Origin: Pseudomonas trivialis
GTDB lineage: Bacteria; Pseudomonadota; Gammaproteobacteria; Pseudomonadales; Pseudomonadaceae
DNA: 64,000 nt
Direction: 5' to 3'
NCBI RefSeq assembly: GCF_001439805.1
Contig: NZ_JYLK01000008.1
Span: forward strand, 124,001 to 188,000
The position numbers and the translations under genes are program-made. Under the pieces are notes generated by a model. The model saw nothing but the letters and a program-made list of their open reading frames with translations. It was not told the DNA's origin and ran no database searches. This document shows, one piece after another, positions 28,763 through 36,460 of the stretch (positions are counted from its first letter, which is position 1; each line of letters opens with the position of its first letter).

Positions 28763-30169
28763 ATGTCGAAGTCGGTTCAACTCATCAAAGATCATGACGT
28801 TAAATGGATTGATCTGCGCTTCACGGACACAAAAGGCACTCAGCACCACGTGACCATGCCGGCTCGCGATGCGCTGGATGATGCGTTCTTCGAAGAAGGC
28901 AAAATGTTCGACGGTTCCTCCATTGCCGGCTGGAAGGGCATCGAAGCTTCCGACATGATCCTGATGCCGGACGACAGCACTGCCGTCCTCGACCCGTTCA
29001 CCGAAGAGCCTACCCTGATCCTGGTATGCGACGTGATCGAGCCTTCGACCATGCAAGGCTACGACCGCGACCCACGTGCGATCGCCAAGCGTGCCGAGGA
29101 ATACCTGAAGTCGACCGGTATCGGTGACACCGTATTCGTGGGCCCGGAGCCAGAGTTCTTCATCTTCGATCAAGTGAAGTTCAAGTCCGACATCTCCGGC
29201 TCGATGTTCAAGATCTACTCCGAACAAGGCTCCTGGATGTCCGACCAGGACGTGGAAGGCGGCAACCACGGCCACCGTCCAGGCATCAAAGGCGGCTACT
29301 TCCCGGTGCCACCGTTCGACCACGACCACGAAATCCGTACCTCCATGTGCAACGCCATGGAAGACATGGGCCTGGTCATCGAAGTGCATCACCACGAAGT
29401 GGCCACTGCCGGCCAGAACGAAATCGGTGTGAAGTTCAACACCCTGGTAGCCAAGGCTGACGAAGTTCAGACCCTGAAGTACTGCGTACACAACACCGCC
29501 GTTGCCTACGGCCGTACCGCGACCTTCATGCCAAAGCCTCTGTATGGCGATAACGGTTCGGGCATGCACGTTCACCTGTCCATCGCCAAAGATGGCAAGA
29601 ACACCTTCGCCGGCGAAGGCTATGCCGGCCTGTCCGACACCGCCCTGTACTTCATCGGCGGCATCATCAAGCACGGCAAGGCCCTGAACGGCTTCACCAA
29701 CCCGTCGACCAACTCCTACAAGCGTCTGGTCCCAGGTTTCGAAGCACCGGTCATGCTGGCCTACTCGGCGCGCAACCGTTCCGCTTCGATCCGTATTCCT
29801 TACGTGTCCAGCCCGCGCGCTCGCCGTATCGAAGCCCGCTTCCCGGACCCGGCTGCCAACCCATACCTGGCCTTCGCTGCGCTGGTCATGGCTGGCCTGG
29901 ACGGCATCCAGAACAAGATCCACCCTGGCGACGCCGCCGACAAGAACCTGTACGACCTGCCGCCTGAAGAAGCCAAGGAAATCCCGCAGGTGTGCGGCAG
30001 CCTGAAAGAGGCGCTGGAAGAGCTGGACAAGGGCCGTTCGTTCCTGACCAAAGGCGGCGTGTTCAGCGACGACTTCATCGATGCCTACATCGAGCTCAAG
30101 AGCGCTGAAGAAATCAAGGTGCGCACCTTCGTACACCCACTGGAATACGAGCTGTACTACAGCTGCTGA
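28763..30169 (+). CDS. glnA: Glutamine synthetase type I
   Basis: Makes glutamine from glutamate, ammonia and ATP; the main ammonia-assimilating enzyme. The 468-residue GSI-beta protein has [23 protein letters not shown] (metal site), the [12 protein letters not shown] active-site loop and the adenylylation segment [10 protein letters not shown], whose Tyr (about residue 398) is the expected AMP-accepting site. ATG at 28763 follows GGAGG. A sigma-54 promoter with an NtrC-like site lies upstream and a strong terminator downstream. The ntrBC pair follows 1 kb later. Confidence 0.98.
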   Translation: MSKSVQLIKDHDVKWIDLRFTDTKGTQHHVTMPARDALDDAFFEEGKMFDGSSIAGWKGIEASDMILMPDDSTAVLDPFTEEPTLILVCDVIEPSTMQGYDRDPRAIAKRAEEYLKSTGIGDTVFVGPEPEFFIFDQVKFKSDISGSMFKIYSEQGSWMSDQDVEGGNHGHRPGIKGGYFPVPPFDHDHEIRTSMCNAMEDMGLVIEVHHHEVATAGQNEIGVKFNTLVAKADEVQTLKYCVHNTAVAYGRTATFMPKPLYGDNGSGMHVHLSIAKDGKNTFAGEGYAGLSDTALYFIGGIIKHGKALNGFTNPSTNSYKRLVPGFEAPVMLAYSARNRSASIRIPYVSSPRARRIEARFPDPAANPYLAFAALVMAGLDGIQNKIHPGDAADKNLYDLPPEEAKEIPQVCGSLKEALEELDKGRSFLTKGGVFSDDFIDAYIELKSAEEIKVRTFVHPLEYELYYSC

Positions 30170-30199
30170 TCCGGTAGCGCCGCTTAAGGTGGCGTGATG

Positions 30200-30230
30200 A
30201 AAAAAGACCTCCTTCGGAGGTCTTTTTTTT
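30200..30230 (+). terminator. Rho-independent terminator after glnA
   Basis: Stem AAAAAAGACCTCC / GGAGGTCTTTTTTTT with loop TTC, starting about 30 bases after the glnA stop. Confidence 0.95.
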
Positions 30231-30249
30231 GCCTGAGCATGAAGAATAC

Positions 30250-30333
30250 GGGAGGGGGATTGCCCCGATGGCAGAGCGTCAGGCAATACCTGTATAACCT
30301 GACCCACCGCCATCGGGAGCAAGCCCCCTCCCA
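30250..30333. repeat. REP doublet (REPIN) abutting a ribosome-binding site
   Basis: Inverted REP copies (left copy slightly degraded: GGGAGGGGGATTGCCCCGAT) with a 40-base spacer. The right copy ends at CTCCCAC, immediately before AAGGAG, the ribosome site of the next gene. Confidence 0.88.
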
Positions 30334-30347
30334 CAAGGAGATCACCT

Positions 30348-30884
30348 TTGAAAGTACGATTTTTGTTTGCCTTGATGTTTGCCAGCGCCACCGCCAGTGC
30401 CGCGCCGCCCACCCTTGAGCCGTTGCTCAACAGCATCGCCGAGCGCCTGGAGATTGCCGACCAGGTGGCCCTGAGCAAGTGGGACAGCCACAAGCCTGTG
30501 GAAGACAAGAAGCGCGAGCAGGAAGTGATCGCCAGCGTTGTCGCCCAGGCACCGAGCTACAAGCTCGACCCTGCCGCCGCCGAGCAGTTCTTCTCGGCAC
30601 AGATCGAAGCGAACAAACTGGTGCAGTACACCCACTTGTCCGACTGGCAGTTCCAGGGCAAGGCGCCTGACGATCCGCGCCCGGACCTGGTCAAGCAAAT
30701 CCGCCCGCAACTGGACGAGCTGCAAAAGAGTCTGCTCAAGCAACTGGCTGACTTCACCCCTCAGCGCACGGACCCGCAATGCCCGCAATGGCTGGCCGAA
30801 GCCGTGCACGAACCGCTCAATGATCCGCTGCGCCAACTGGCGATGATCCGCGCCACGGCCGAGTTGTGCATGTACAAAGGCTAG
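30348..30884 (+). CDS. Secreted (periplasmic) chorismate mutase, AroQ-gamma type
   Basis: A 178-residue protein with a signal peptide (cleavage near ATASAA) and an all-alpha chorismate mutase domain. Features of the exported AroQ-gamma group are SIAERLEIADQVALSKWDSHKPVEDKKREQEV, with the Arg/Lys active-site series, and the Cys pair (QCPQ, ELCMYKG) near the C-terminus. It should convert chorismate to prephenate in the periplasm; the physiological purpose there is unclear. Start is a TTG at 30348, decided by AAGGAG exactly 7 bases upstream. It sits between glnA and ntrBC. Confidence 0.8.
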   Translation: MKVRFLFALMFASATASAAPPTLEPLLNSIAERLEIADQVALSKWDSHKPVEDKKREQEVIASVVAQAPSYKLDPAAAEQFFSAQIEANKLVQYTHLSDWQFQGKAPDDPRPDLVKQIRPQLDELQKSLLKQLADFTPQRTDPQCPQWLAEAVHEPLNDPLRQLAMIRATAELCMYKG

Positions 30885-30904
30885 GCCTGTAACCCGATTA
30901 AAAA

Positions 30905-30930
30905 TGTGGGAGGGGCTTGCTCCCTCCTAC
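30905..30930. repeat. Single REP palindrome
   Basis: GTGGGAGGGGCTTGCTCCCTCCTAC, slightly imperfect, just after the chorismate mutase gene. Confidence 0.75.
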
Positions 30931-31133
30931 ATTGGACTGTATGCATTCAGGACCCTCTCTGACACCTTCCTGAACAACCTTCACAAAATCGCACTATATT
31001 AGTGCGACAGTTTGCACCCTACCCATTCTCCGACCCCATTTTGGTTCGAAACTTCCCGCTCAAGCTGGCAGAACGCCACACTTTCGCGCCTGAACCCCCT
31101 ATTTCAGGGCCTGCGCGCTTCTTTTCGGAGCCT

Positions 31134-31150
31134 TGGTTTGGTTTTTGCAT
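31134..31150 (+). promoter_or_regulatory. Candidate sigma-54 promoter for ntrBC
   Basis: TGGTTTGGTTTTTGCAT: GG at 31135-31136 and GC at 31147-31148 with 10 bases between and a good TTGCA, but TTT in place of CAC after the GG. It ends 55 bases before the ntrB ATG. Confidence 0.45.
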
Positions 31151-31205
31151 TTTCCTTGTATCAGCGTGTGCCTCAAGCCTGCGCCTTGCTCCAAAAGAGG
31201 TCCCG

Positions 31206-32291
31206 ATGACCATCAGCGATGCACTGCACCGTTTGTTACTCGACAACCTGACCACCGCGACCATCCTGCTCAATGCCGACCTGCGTCTTGAGTACATGAA
31301 CCCCGCGGCGGAGATGCTCCTGGCCATCAGCGGCCAGCGCAGCCATGGGCAGTTCATCAGCGAATTGTTCACCGAGTCGGCCGAAGCCCTGAGCTCGTTG
31401 CGCCAGGCGGTCGAGCAGGCACACCCGTTTACCAAGCGCGAAGCGATGCTCACCGCCCTCACCGGCCAGACGCTGACCGTCGACTACGCCGTAACCCCCA
31501 TCCTGAGCAACGGCGCCACCCTGCTGCTGCTGGAAGTGCACCCGCGTGATCGCTTGCTGCGTATCACCAAGGAAGAAGCCCAGCTGTCCAAGCAGGAAAC
31601 CAGCAAGATGCTGGTGCGCGGCCTGGCCCATGAGATCAAGAACCCCCTCGGCGGCATTCGCGGCGCGGCGCAGCTGCTGGCACGCGAGCTGCCCGAGGAG
31701 CATCTCAAGGACTACACCAACGTCATCATTGAAGAGGCCGACCGCCTGCGCAATCTGGTGGACCGTATGCTCGGCTCCAACAAGCTGCCGTCCCTGGCGA
31801 TGACCAACGTGCACGAAGTGCTCGAGCGCGTCTGCCAACTGGTCGAGGCCGAAAGCCAGGGCTGCATCACGCTGGTGCGCGACTACGACCCGAGCATTCC
31901 CGACGTATTGATCGACCGTGAACAGATGATCCAGGCGGTACTCAATATCGTGCGCAACGCCATGCAGGCCATCAGCAGCCAGAACGAGCTGCGCCTGGGC
32001 CGTATCAGCCTGCGCACCCGCGCCCTGCGTCAGTTCACCATCGGCCACATACGCCATCGCCTGGTCACCAAGGTCGAGATCATAGACAACGGCCCGGGCA
32101 TTCCTGCAGACCTGCAGGACACCATTTTCTTTCCCATGGTCAGCGGCCGCCCGGACGGTACCGGGCTGGGCCTGGCCATTACCCAGAACATCATCAGCCA
32201 GCATCAGGGCCTGATCGAATGTGAGAGCCATCCCGGCCACACCACGTTCTCGATCTTTCTGCCACTGGAACAAGGAGCCCCATCGACATGA
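31206..32291 (+). CDS. glnL: Nitrogen regulation sensor histidine kinase NtrB
   Basis: Cytoplasmic kinase/phosphatase that, under PII control, phosphorylates NtrC when nitrogen is short. The 361-residue protein has an N-terminal PAS domain (about residues 8-110, LLNADLRLEYMNPAAEML), the H-box GLAHEIKNPLGG with the phospho-His at residue 142, and the ATPase motifs NIVRNAMQA (N-box), DNGPGIP (G1) and GTGLGLAIT (G2). Overlaps ntrC by 4 bases. Start chosen at the ATG after GAGGTCCCG. Confidence 0.96.
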   Translation: MTISDALHRLLLDNLTTATILLNADLRLEYMNPAAEMLLAISGQRSHGQFISELFTESAEALSSLRQAVEQAHPFTKREAMLTALTGQTLTVDYAVTPILSNGATLLLLEVHPRDRLLRITKEEAQLSKQETSKMLVRGLAHEIKNPLGGIRGAAQLLARELPEEHLKDYTNVIIEEADRLRNLVDRMLGSNKLPSLAMTNVHEVLERVCQLVEAESQGCITLVRDYDPSIPDVLIDREQMIQAVLNIVRNAMQAISSQNELRLGRISLRTRALRQFTIGHIRHRLVTKVEIIDNGPGIPADLQDTIFFPMVSGRPDGTGLGLAITQNIISQHQGLIECESHPGHTTFSIFLPLEQGAPST

Positions 32292-33724
32292 GCCGTAGTG
32301 AAACTGTCTGGATCGTCGATGACGACCGTTCTATCCGCTGGGTCCTGGAGAAAGCCTTGCAACAGGAAGGCATGACCACCCAGAGCTTCGACAGCGCCGA
32401 CGGCGTCATGAGCCGCCTGGCGCGTCAGCAGCCCGACGTGATCATCTCCGACATCCGCATGCCCGGCGCCAGCGGCCTGGACCTGCTGGCGCGGATTCGC
32501 GAACAGCACCCGCGCCTGCCGGTGATCATCATGACCGCGCATTCGGACCTGGACAGCGCCGTCGCCTCCTACCAGGGCGGCGCGTTTGAATACCTGCCCA
32601 AGCCGTTCGACGTGGATGAGGCGGTGGCGCTGGTCAAGCGCGCCAACCAGCACGCCCAGGAACAGCAGAATCAGGAAGCACCACCGGCCCTGACCCGCAC
32701 CCCGGAAATCATCGGCGAAGCGCCGGCGATGCAGGAAGTGTTTCGCGCCATCGGCCGCTTGAGCCACTCCAACATCACCGTGCTGATCAACGGTGAGTCG
32801 GGCACGGGCAAGGAACTGGTGGCCCACGCCCTGCACCGTCACAGCCCACGGGCAGCGTCGCCGTTCATTGCGTTGAACATGGCCGCCATCCCCAAGGACT
32901 TGATGGAATCCGAACTGTTCGGCCACGAGAAAGGCGCGTTCACCGGCGCGGCCAACTTGCGTCGCGGACGCTTCGAACAGGCTGACGGCGGTACGCTGTT
33001 CCTCGATGAGATCGGCGACATGCCGGCCGATACCCAGACCCGCCTGCTGCGCGTACTGGCGGACGGCGAGTTCTACCGGGTTGGCGGGCACACGCCGGTC
33101 AAGGTGGATGTGCGCATCATCGCTGCGACCCACCAGAACCTGGAAACCCTGGTGCATGCGGGCAAATTCCGTGAGGACTTGTTCCACCGCCTCAATGTGA
33201 TCCGCATCCATATTCCGCGCATGTCGGACCGTCGCGAAGACATCCCCACCCTCGCGCGCCACTTCCTCAGCCGCGCCGCCCTTGAGCTGGCGGTTGAGCC
33301 GAAGTTGCTGAAAACCGAGACCGAGGAATACCTCAAGAACCTGCCGTGGCCGGGTAACGTGCGTCAGTTGGAGAACACCTGCCGCTGGATCACGGTAATG
33401 GCGTCCGGGCGCGAAGTGCATATCAGCGACCTGCCGCCGGAACTGCTGAGCCTGCCGCAGGATTCGGCCCCGGTGACCAACTGGGAACAGGCCCTGCGCC
33501 AATGGGCCGACCAGGCCCTGGCGCGTGGCCAGTCGAACCTGTTGGACAGTGCCGTGCCGGCGTTTGAGCGGATCATGATCGAGACCGCGCTGAAGCACAC
33601 CGCCGGTCGCCGCCGCGACGCCGCCGTGTTGCTGGGTTGGGGGCGCAATACCCTGACGCGCAAGATCAAGGAGCTGGGCATGAAGGTGGACGGTGGGGAC
33701 GACGACGAGGGCGATGACGCCTGA
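32288..33724 (+). CDS. glnG: Nitrogen regulation response regulator NtrC
   Basis: Sigma-54 activator for nitrogen-scavenging genes. The receiver domain has the acidic triad at residues 11-13 and phospho-acceptor Asp55 (VIISDIRMPG). The AAA+ domain follows, with Walker A GESGTGKE, the sigma-54 contact loop EKGAFTGA and Walker B GTLFLDEIGDMP. The C-terminal Fis-type helix-turn-helix ends ...GRRRDAAVLLGWGRNTLTRKIKEL. At 478 residues it is full length. It likely acts on the glnA promoter 3.5 kb upstream and is a candidate activator for hutU. Confidence 0.97.
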   Translation: MSRSETVWIVDDDRSIRWVLEKALQQEGMTTQSFDSADGVMSRLARQQPDVIISDIRMPGASGLDLLARIREQHPRLPVIIMTAHSDLDSAVASYQGGAFEYLPKPFDVDEAVALVKRANQHAQEQQNQEAPPALTRTPEIIGEAPAMQEVFRAIGRLSHSNITVLINGESGTGKELVAHALHRHSPRAASPFIALNMAAIPKDLMESELFGHEKGAFTGAANLRRGRFEQADGGTLFLDEIGDMPADTQTRLLRVLADGEFYRVGGHTPVKVDVRIIAATHQNLETLVHAGKFREDLFHRLNVIRIHIPRMSDRREDIPTLARHFLSRAALELAVEPKLLKTETEEYLKNLPWPGNVRQLENTCRWITVMASGREVHISDLPPELLSLPQDSAPVTNWEQALRQWADQALARGQSNLLDSAVPAFERIMIETALKHTAGRRRDAAVLLGWGRNTLTRKIKELGMKVDGGDDDEGDDA

Positions 33725-33753
33725 TACTTGTCAGCATCCATCACCGTTCAACG

Positions 33754-33779
33754 GTGGGAGGGGGCTTGCTCCCTCCCAC
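33754..33779. repeat. Single REP palindrome
   Basis: GTGGGAGGGGGC / TTGCTCCCTCCCAC hairpin 30 bases after the ntrC stop. Confidence 0.85.
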
Positions 33780-33900
33780 AATTGGATCTTCATGGAGTTC
33801 GGGATAGTGCACCGCTTCAATGCACCATGAACCGGCATCGGGCATGAACACTGCGCCCAAAAACCAGAGCCATTGAAAAACAGTTTAAAGCTGAAGACAC

Positions 33901-33937
33901 CAAAGCCCCGTAATCCGGGGCTTTGCGCTTTTTGGCA
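33901..33937 (+). terminator. Terminator downstream of ntrC
   Basis: Stem CAAAGCCCCG / CGGGGCTTTG with a 5-base loop, followed by CGCTTTTTGG; the T-tract favours termination of rightward transcription. Confidence 0.75.
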
Positions 33938-34000
33938 AACGCTTTTAGCAAACTATGCAAACTCTGGCACGCGCCCTGCAATAACCCTTGTACAACCCAG

Positions 34001-34112
34001 TTTCGGGGACCTTGGTACAGGCAGGCCGAGAATCCCCTCTTTAACACCGAAGCCTATGGCTTCACCCCGTTTTGGGAGCCCTGGTACAGGCAGGCCGGGA
34101 ACTCCCTCTTTT
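34001..34112. repeat. Two-copy imperfect direct repeat, period 69 bp
   Basis: Copies at about 34001-34043 and 34071-34112 share TGGTACAGGCAGGCCG exactly (34013-34028 and 34082-34097) plus flanking TTT-GGGA-CC and CCCTCTTT. The second copy runs to the end of the leftward membrane-protein gene. Origin unknown. Confidence 0.75.
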
Positions 34113-34551
34113 ATTGCTCCTGGAGATGGACCTCCAACCGCCAGCGGTCGTCGAACGGCTCGCCCCTCCACTCCCCGCGCAACGGCCGAGCCGACACCAG
34201 GTTCAGCAGCAGGCCACCATCGGTCTTGCGCACGCGCCAGTTCACCAGACTTTCATTGACCTGCAACTGCCCTCCGGCAGACTTGCCCTGCGCGCCGAAC
34301 AGCAGTGCCACAGTGCCGTCGATGTGTTCGCCATGCAGCTTGGGCTCGCGGTTGAACCACACCACGACGCCGTCAGCGACAGTCTCCACCCGCAGCAACT
34401 CCACCGGGTCCGGAATGGTCAGGCGACCAATCATCAACCCCACCATCAGGCCAACAATGGCCAAAGAGCCCATCACACGCGGCAATAGCTTCGGCCTCGG
34501 ATCGTCTTCAGGGGTAGAATGCAGCGCATCTTTGCCTTCGGAGCCGTGCAT
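34111..34551 (-). CDS. Conserved membrane-anchored protein of unknown function
   Basis: Up to 146 residues. A charged N-terminus (DDPRPKLLPR) is followed by one hydrophobic segment (about residues 27-43, MGSLAIVGLMVGLMIGRL) and a soluble domain rich in beta-like segments (VVVWFNREPKLHGEHIDGTVALLFG), presumably periplasmic. I recall a similar unknown gene between ntrC and trmL in P. aeruginosa. The ATG at 34551 overlaps the trmL ATG by two bases head to head; a start further in (GTG or ATG at residues 26-27) is possible, so the N-terminus is uncertain. Confidence 0.75.
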   Translation of the reverse strand: MHGSEGKDALHSTPEDDPRPKLLPRVMGSLAIVGLMVGLMIGRLTIPDPVELLRVETVADGVVVWFNREPKLHGEHIDGTVALLFGAQGKSAGGQLQVNESLVNWRVRKTDGGLLLNLVSARPLRGEWRGEPFDDRWRLEVHLQEQ

Positions 34552-35005
34552 GTTTCACGTCATCCTTTTTCAACCAGAAATTCCGCCGAATACCGGCAAC
34601 GTTATCAGGCTGTGCGCCAACAGTGGCTGCCACCTGCATTTGATCGAGCCTCTGGGCTTCGACATGGACGACAAGCGCCTGCGCCGCGCCGGGCTGGACT
34701 ACCACGAGTACGCCACGCTCAAGCGCCATGCCGACCTTGCCAGTTGCCTGGACAGCTTGGGCCATCCACGGCTGTTCGCGTTCACCACCAAGGGTTCACG
34801 CCCCTTCCATGATGCCAGCTTTGCCGACGGCGACGCGTTCCTGTTCGGCCCGGAAAGCCGTGGTCTGCCGACCGAGGTGCTCGACGCGCTGCCCGAGGGT
34901 CATCGCCTGCGCCTGCCAATGCGCGAAGGGTGCCGCAGTTTGAACCTGTCCAATACCGTAGCCGTTGCCGTGTACGAAGGCTGGCGCCAACTCGATTTCA
35001 AATAA
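34550..35005 (+). CDS. trmL: tRNA (cytidine/uridine-34-2'-O)-methyltransferase TrmL
   Basis: SPOUT-class methyltransferase that methylates the wobble ribose of tRNA-Leu isoacceptors. The 151-residue protein has PEIPPNTGNVIRLCAN near the N-terminus, the SAM-binding FGPESRGLP, and the C-terminal knot RLPMREGCRSLNLSNTVAVAVYE. GGAG lies 6 bases before the ATG. It overlaps the start of the leftward neighbour by 2 bases. Confidence 0.96.
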   Translation: MFHVILFQPEIPPNTGNVIRLCANSGCHLHLIEPLGFDMDDKRLRRAGLDYHEYATLKRHADLASCLDSLGHPRLFAFTTKGSRPFHDASFADGDAFLFGPESRGLPTEVLDALPEGHRLRLPMREGCRSLNLSNTVAVAVYEGWRQLDFK

Positions 35006-35019
35006 CACACATAACAAAT

Positions 35020-35106
35020 GTGGGAGGGGGCTTGCCCCCGATAGCGGTGGATCAGCCAGCTTATCTGTAGCTGACCCACTGCAATCGGGGGCAAGCCCCC
35101 TCCCAC
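35020..35106. repeat. REP doublet (REPIN)
   Basis: GTGGGAGGGGGCTTGCCCCCGAT and its inverted copy around a 40-base spacer, between the convergent trmL and secB genes. Confidence 0.92.
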
Positions 35107-35123
35107 ATTTTTACAGCATCGAC

Positions 35124-35603
35124 TTATTGAACGGTCGACGTGCCTTCCTGTTGCATGCGTTGCAGCTCTTGCGCGTACAGCGCATCGAAGTTCACCGGAG
35201 CCAGCATCAGTGCCGGGAACGAGCCACGGGTAACCAGGCTGTCCAGGGTCTCACGGGCATACGGGAACAGGATGTTCGGGCAGAACGCGCCCAGGGTGTG
35301 GCTCATGGACGCTTCGTCCAGGCCCTGGATCAGGAAGATACCGGCCTGTTGCACTTCGGCGATGAAGGCCACTTCTTCACCGTTCTTGACGGTAACCGAC
35401 AGGGTCAGCACAACTTCATGGAAGTCGCCTTCCAGCGCTTTTTGACGGGTGTTCAGGTCCAGCGCAACGCTTGGGGTCCATTCCTGACGGAAGATGGCAG
35501 GGCTTTTCGGCGCTTCGAACGACAGGTCACGCACGTAGATGCGCTGCAGCGAAAATTGTGGGCCTTGGGCTTCTGCTGCTTCGGTGTTCTGTTGGTCAGT
35601 CAT
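35124..35603 (-). CDS. secB: Protein-export chaperone SecB
   Basis: Cytoplasmic tetrameric chaperone that keeps preproteins unfolded and delivers them to SecA. The 159-residue protein has the typical [17 protein letters not shown]-terminal strand, [15 protein letters not shown] and [36 protein letters not shown]. Last gene of a yibN-grxC-secB unit, the order also found in E. coli. Confidence 0.98.
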   Translation of the reverse strand: MTDQQNTEAAEAQGPQFSLQRIYVRDLSFEAPKSPAIFRQEWTPSVALDLNTRQKALEGDFHEVVLTLSVTVKNGEEVAFIAEVQQAGIFLIQGLDEASMSHTLGAFCPNILFPYARETLDSLVTRGSFPALMLAPVNFDALYAQELQRMQQEGTSTVQ

Positions 35604-35642
35604 CGCAGGTCCTTGATCTTGGGGGCTGTTAGGGGTTGGGAG

Positions 35643-35894
35643 TCAGGCGAGCAGCGCATCAAGCTTGCCGCCGCGCTCAAGGGCAAACAGGTCGTCGCAA
35701 CCACCGATATGTGTGTCGCCGATCCAGATCTGCGGGACCGACGTGCGGCCAGCCTTCCTGGCCATTTCGGCGCGCAGTTGAGGTTTGCCATCGACCTTGA
35801 TCTCGTCGAAGGCCACCTTCTTGCTCTGAAGCAATTGCTTGGCTCGAATGCAAAAAGGGCAATAATCGCTGGAATACACGACAACCTGGCTCAT
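35643..35894 (-). CDS. grxC: Glutaredoxin 3
   Basis: Glutathione-dependent thiol-disulfide oxidoreductase. The 83-residue thioredoxin fold has active site CPFC (residues 12-15), the cis-Pro segment TSVPQIWI and the glutathione-binding GGCDD. One base separates it from the upstream rhodanese-like gene; secB follows after 39 bases. Confidence 0.97.
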   Translation of the reverse strand: MSQVVVYSSDYCPFCIRAKQLLQSKKVAFDEIKVDGKPQLRAEMARKAGRTSVPQIWIGDTHIGGCDDLFALERGGKLDALLA

Positions 35895-35895
35895 A

Positions 35896-36309
35896 TCACT
35901 TCACCAGCGGCAGGTTATCGGCCTTCCAGCTGCCGATACCGCCAGACAGCTTGGCGGCGGTGAAACCGAGCTTGAGCATTTCGCGAGCGTGGGTGCCGGC
36001 GTGCTGGCCCTGGGCATCGACCAGGATGATGGTCTTGGCCTTGTGCTTCTCAAGCTCCGGCAGGCGCGCAATCAGCTTGTCCTGGGGAATGTTCAGGGCA
36101 CCGACGATGTGGCCGGCGGCGAAATCCTTGGCCGGGCGAATGTCCACCACAACGGCCTCGTCCTTGTTGACTAGCGAGGTCAGCTCCGACGTGCTCAGGC
36201 TGCGGCCACCACGGCTCATTTCGTGAGCGATCAGCAGCGCCAGCAGGATGACGAAGGCACCCACGAGCAGATAGTGGGCAGTGGCAAATGCAATCAGGTG
36301 ATCAACCAT
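35896..36309 (-). CDS. YibN-type membrane-anchored rhodanese-like protein, catalytic Cys absent
   Basis: A 137-residue protein with one N-terminal membrane segment (about residues 8-28) and a rhodanese domain (VVVDIRPAKDFAAGHIVGALNIP ... GGIGSWKADNLPLV). At the active-site loop, where an active rhodanese has a Cys, it reads ILVDAQGQHAGTHA with no Cys, so sulfurtransferase activity is not expected. E. coli YibN, from the same operon position, also departs from the canonical loop. The ATG at 36309 is preferred over the adjoining TTG. First gene of the secB operon. Confidence 0.88.
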   Translation of the reverse strand: MVDHLIAFATAHYLLVGAFVILLALLIAHEMSRGGRSLSTSELTSLVNKDEAVVVDIRPAKDFAAGHIVGALNIPQDKLIARLPELEKHKAKTIILVDAQGQHAGTHAREMLKLGFTAAKLSGGIGSWKADNLPLVK

Positions 36310-36460
36310 CAAGGAGGTTCCAGGGCGTTAAAATGGCGGTAAGTATACACAGCCGTCAGGGGGGGCCAACCCCTGTAAAGCGGTGACTCAGTCTGAACTT
36401 CGCTTTAAACTGCCACTCACTTTTCAAACGCCTTCCTTTATTACCGCCGCGAGAGGATCT

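Larger units (their letters stand above)
30885..31205 (+). other. Intergenic region before ntrB
   Basis: A 321-base gap holding one REP palindrome and a possible sigma-54 promoter (both listed). In-frame upstream codons exist for ntrB but lack a ribosome site and family similarity. Confidence 0.6.
33725..34110. other. Gene-free stretch after ntrC with terminator and a 69-bp-spaced repeat
   Basis: 386 bases holding a REP palindrome, a terminator and an imperfect direct repeat (all listed). No reading frame here has family similarity that I recognise. Confidence 0.6.

Noticed and set aside
28730..30508. 592-residue open frame opposite glnA
   Set aside because: Crosses the glnA terminator, the REPIN and glnA itself; not coding.
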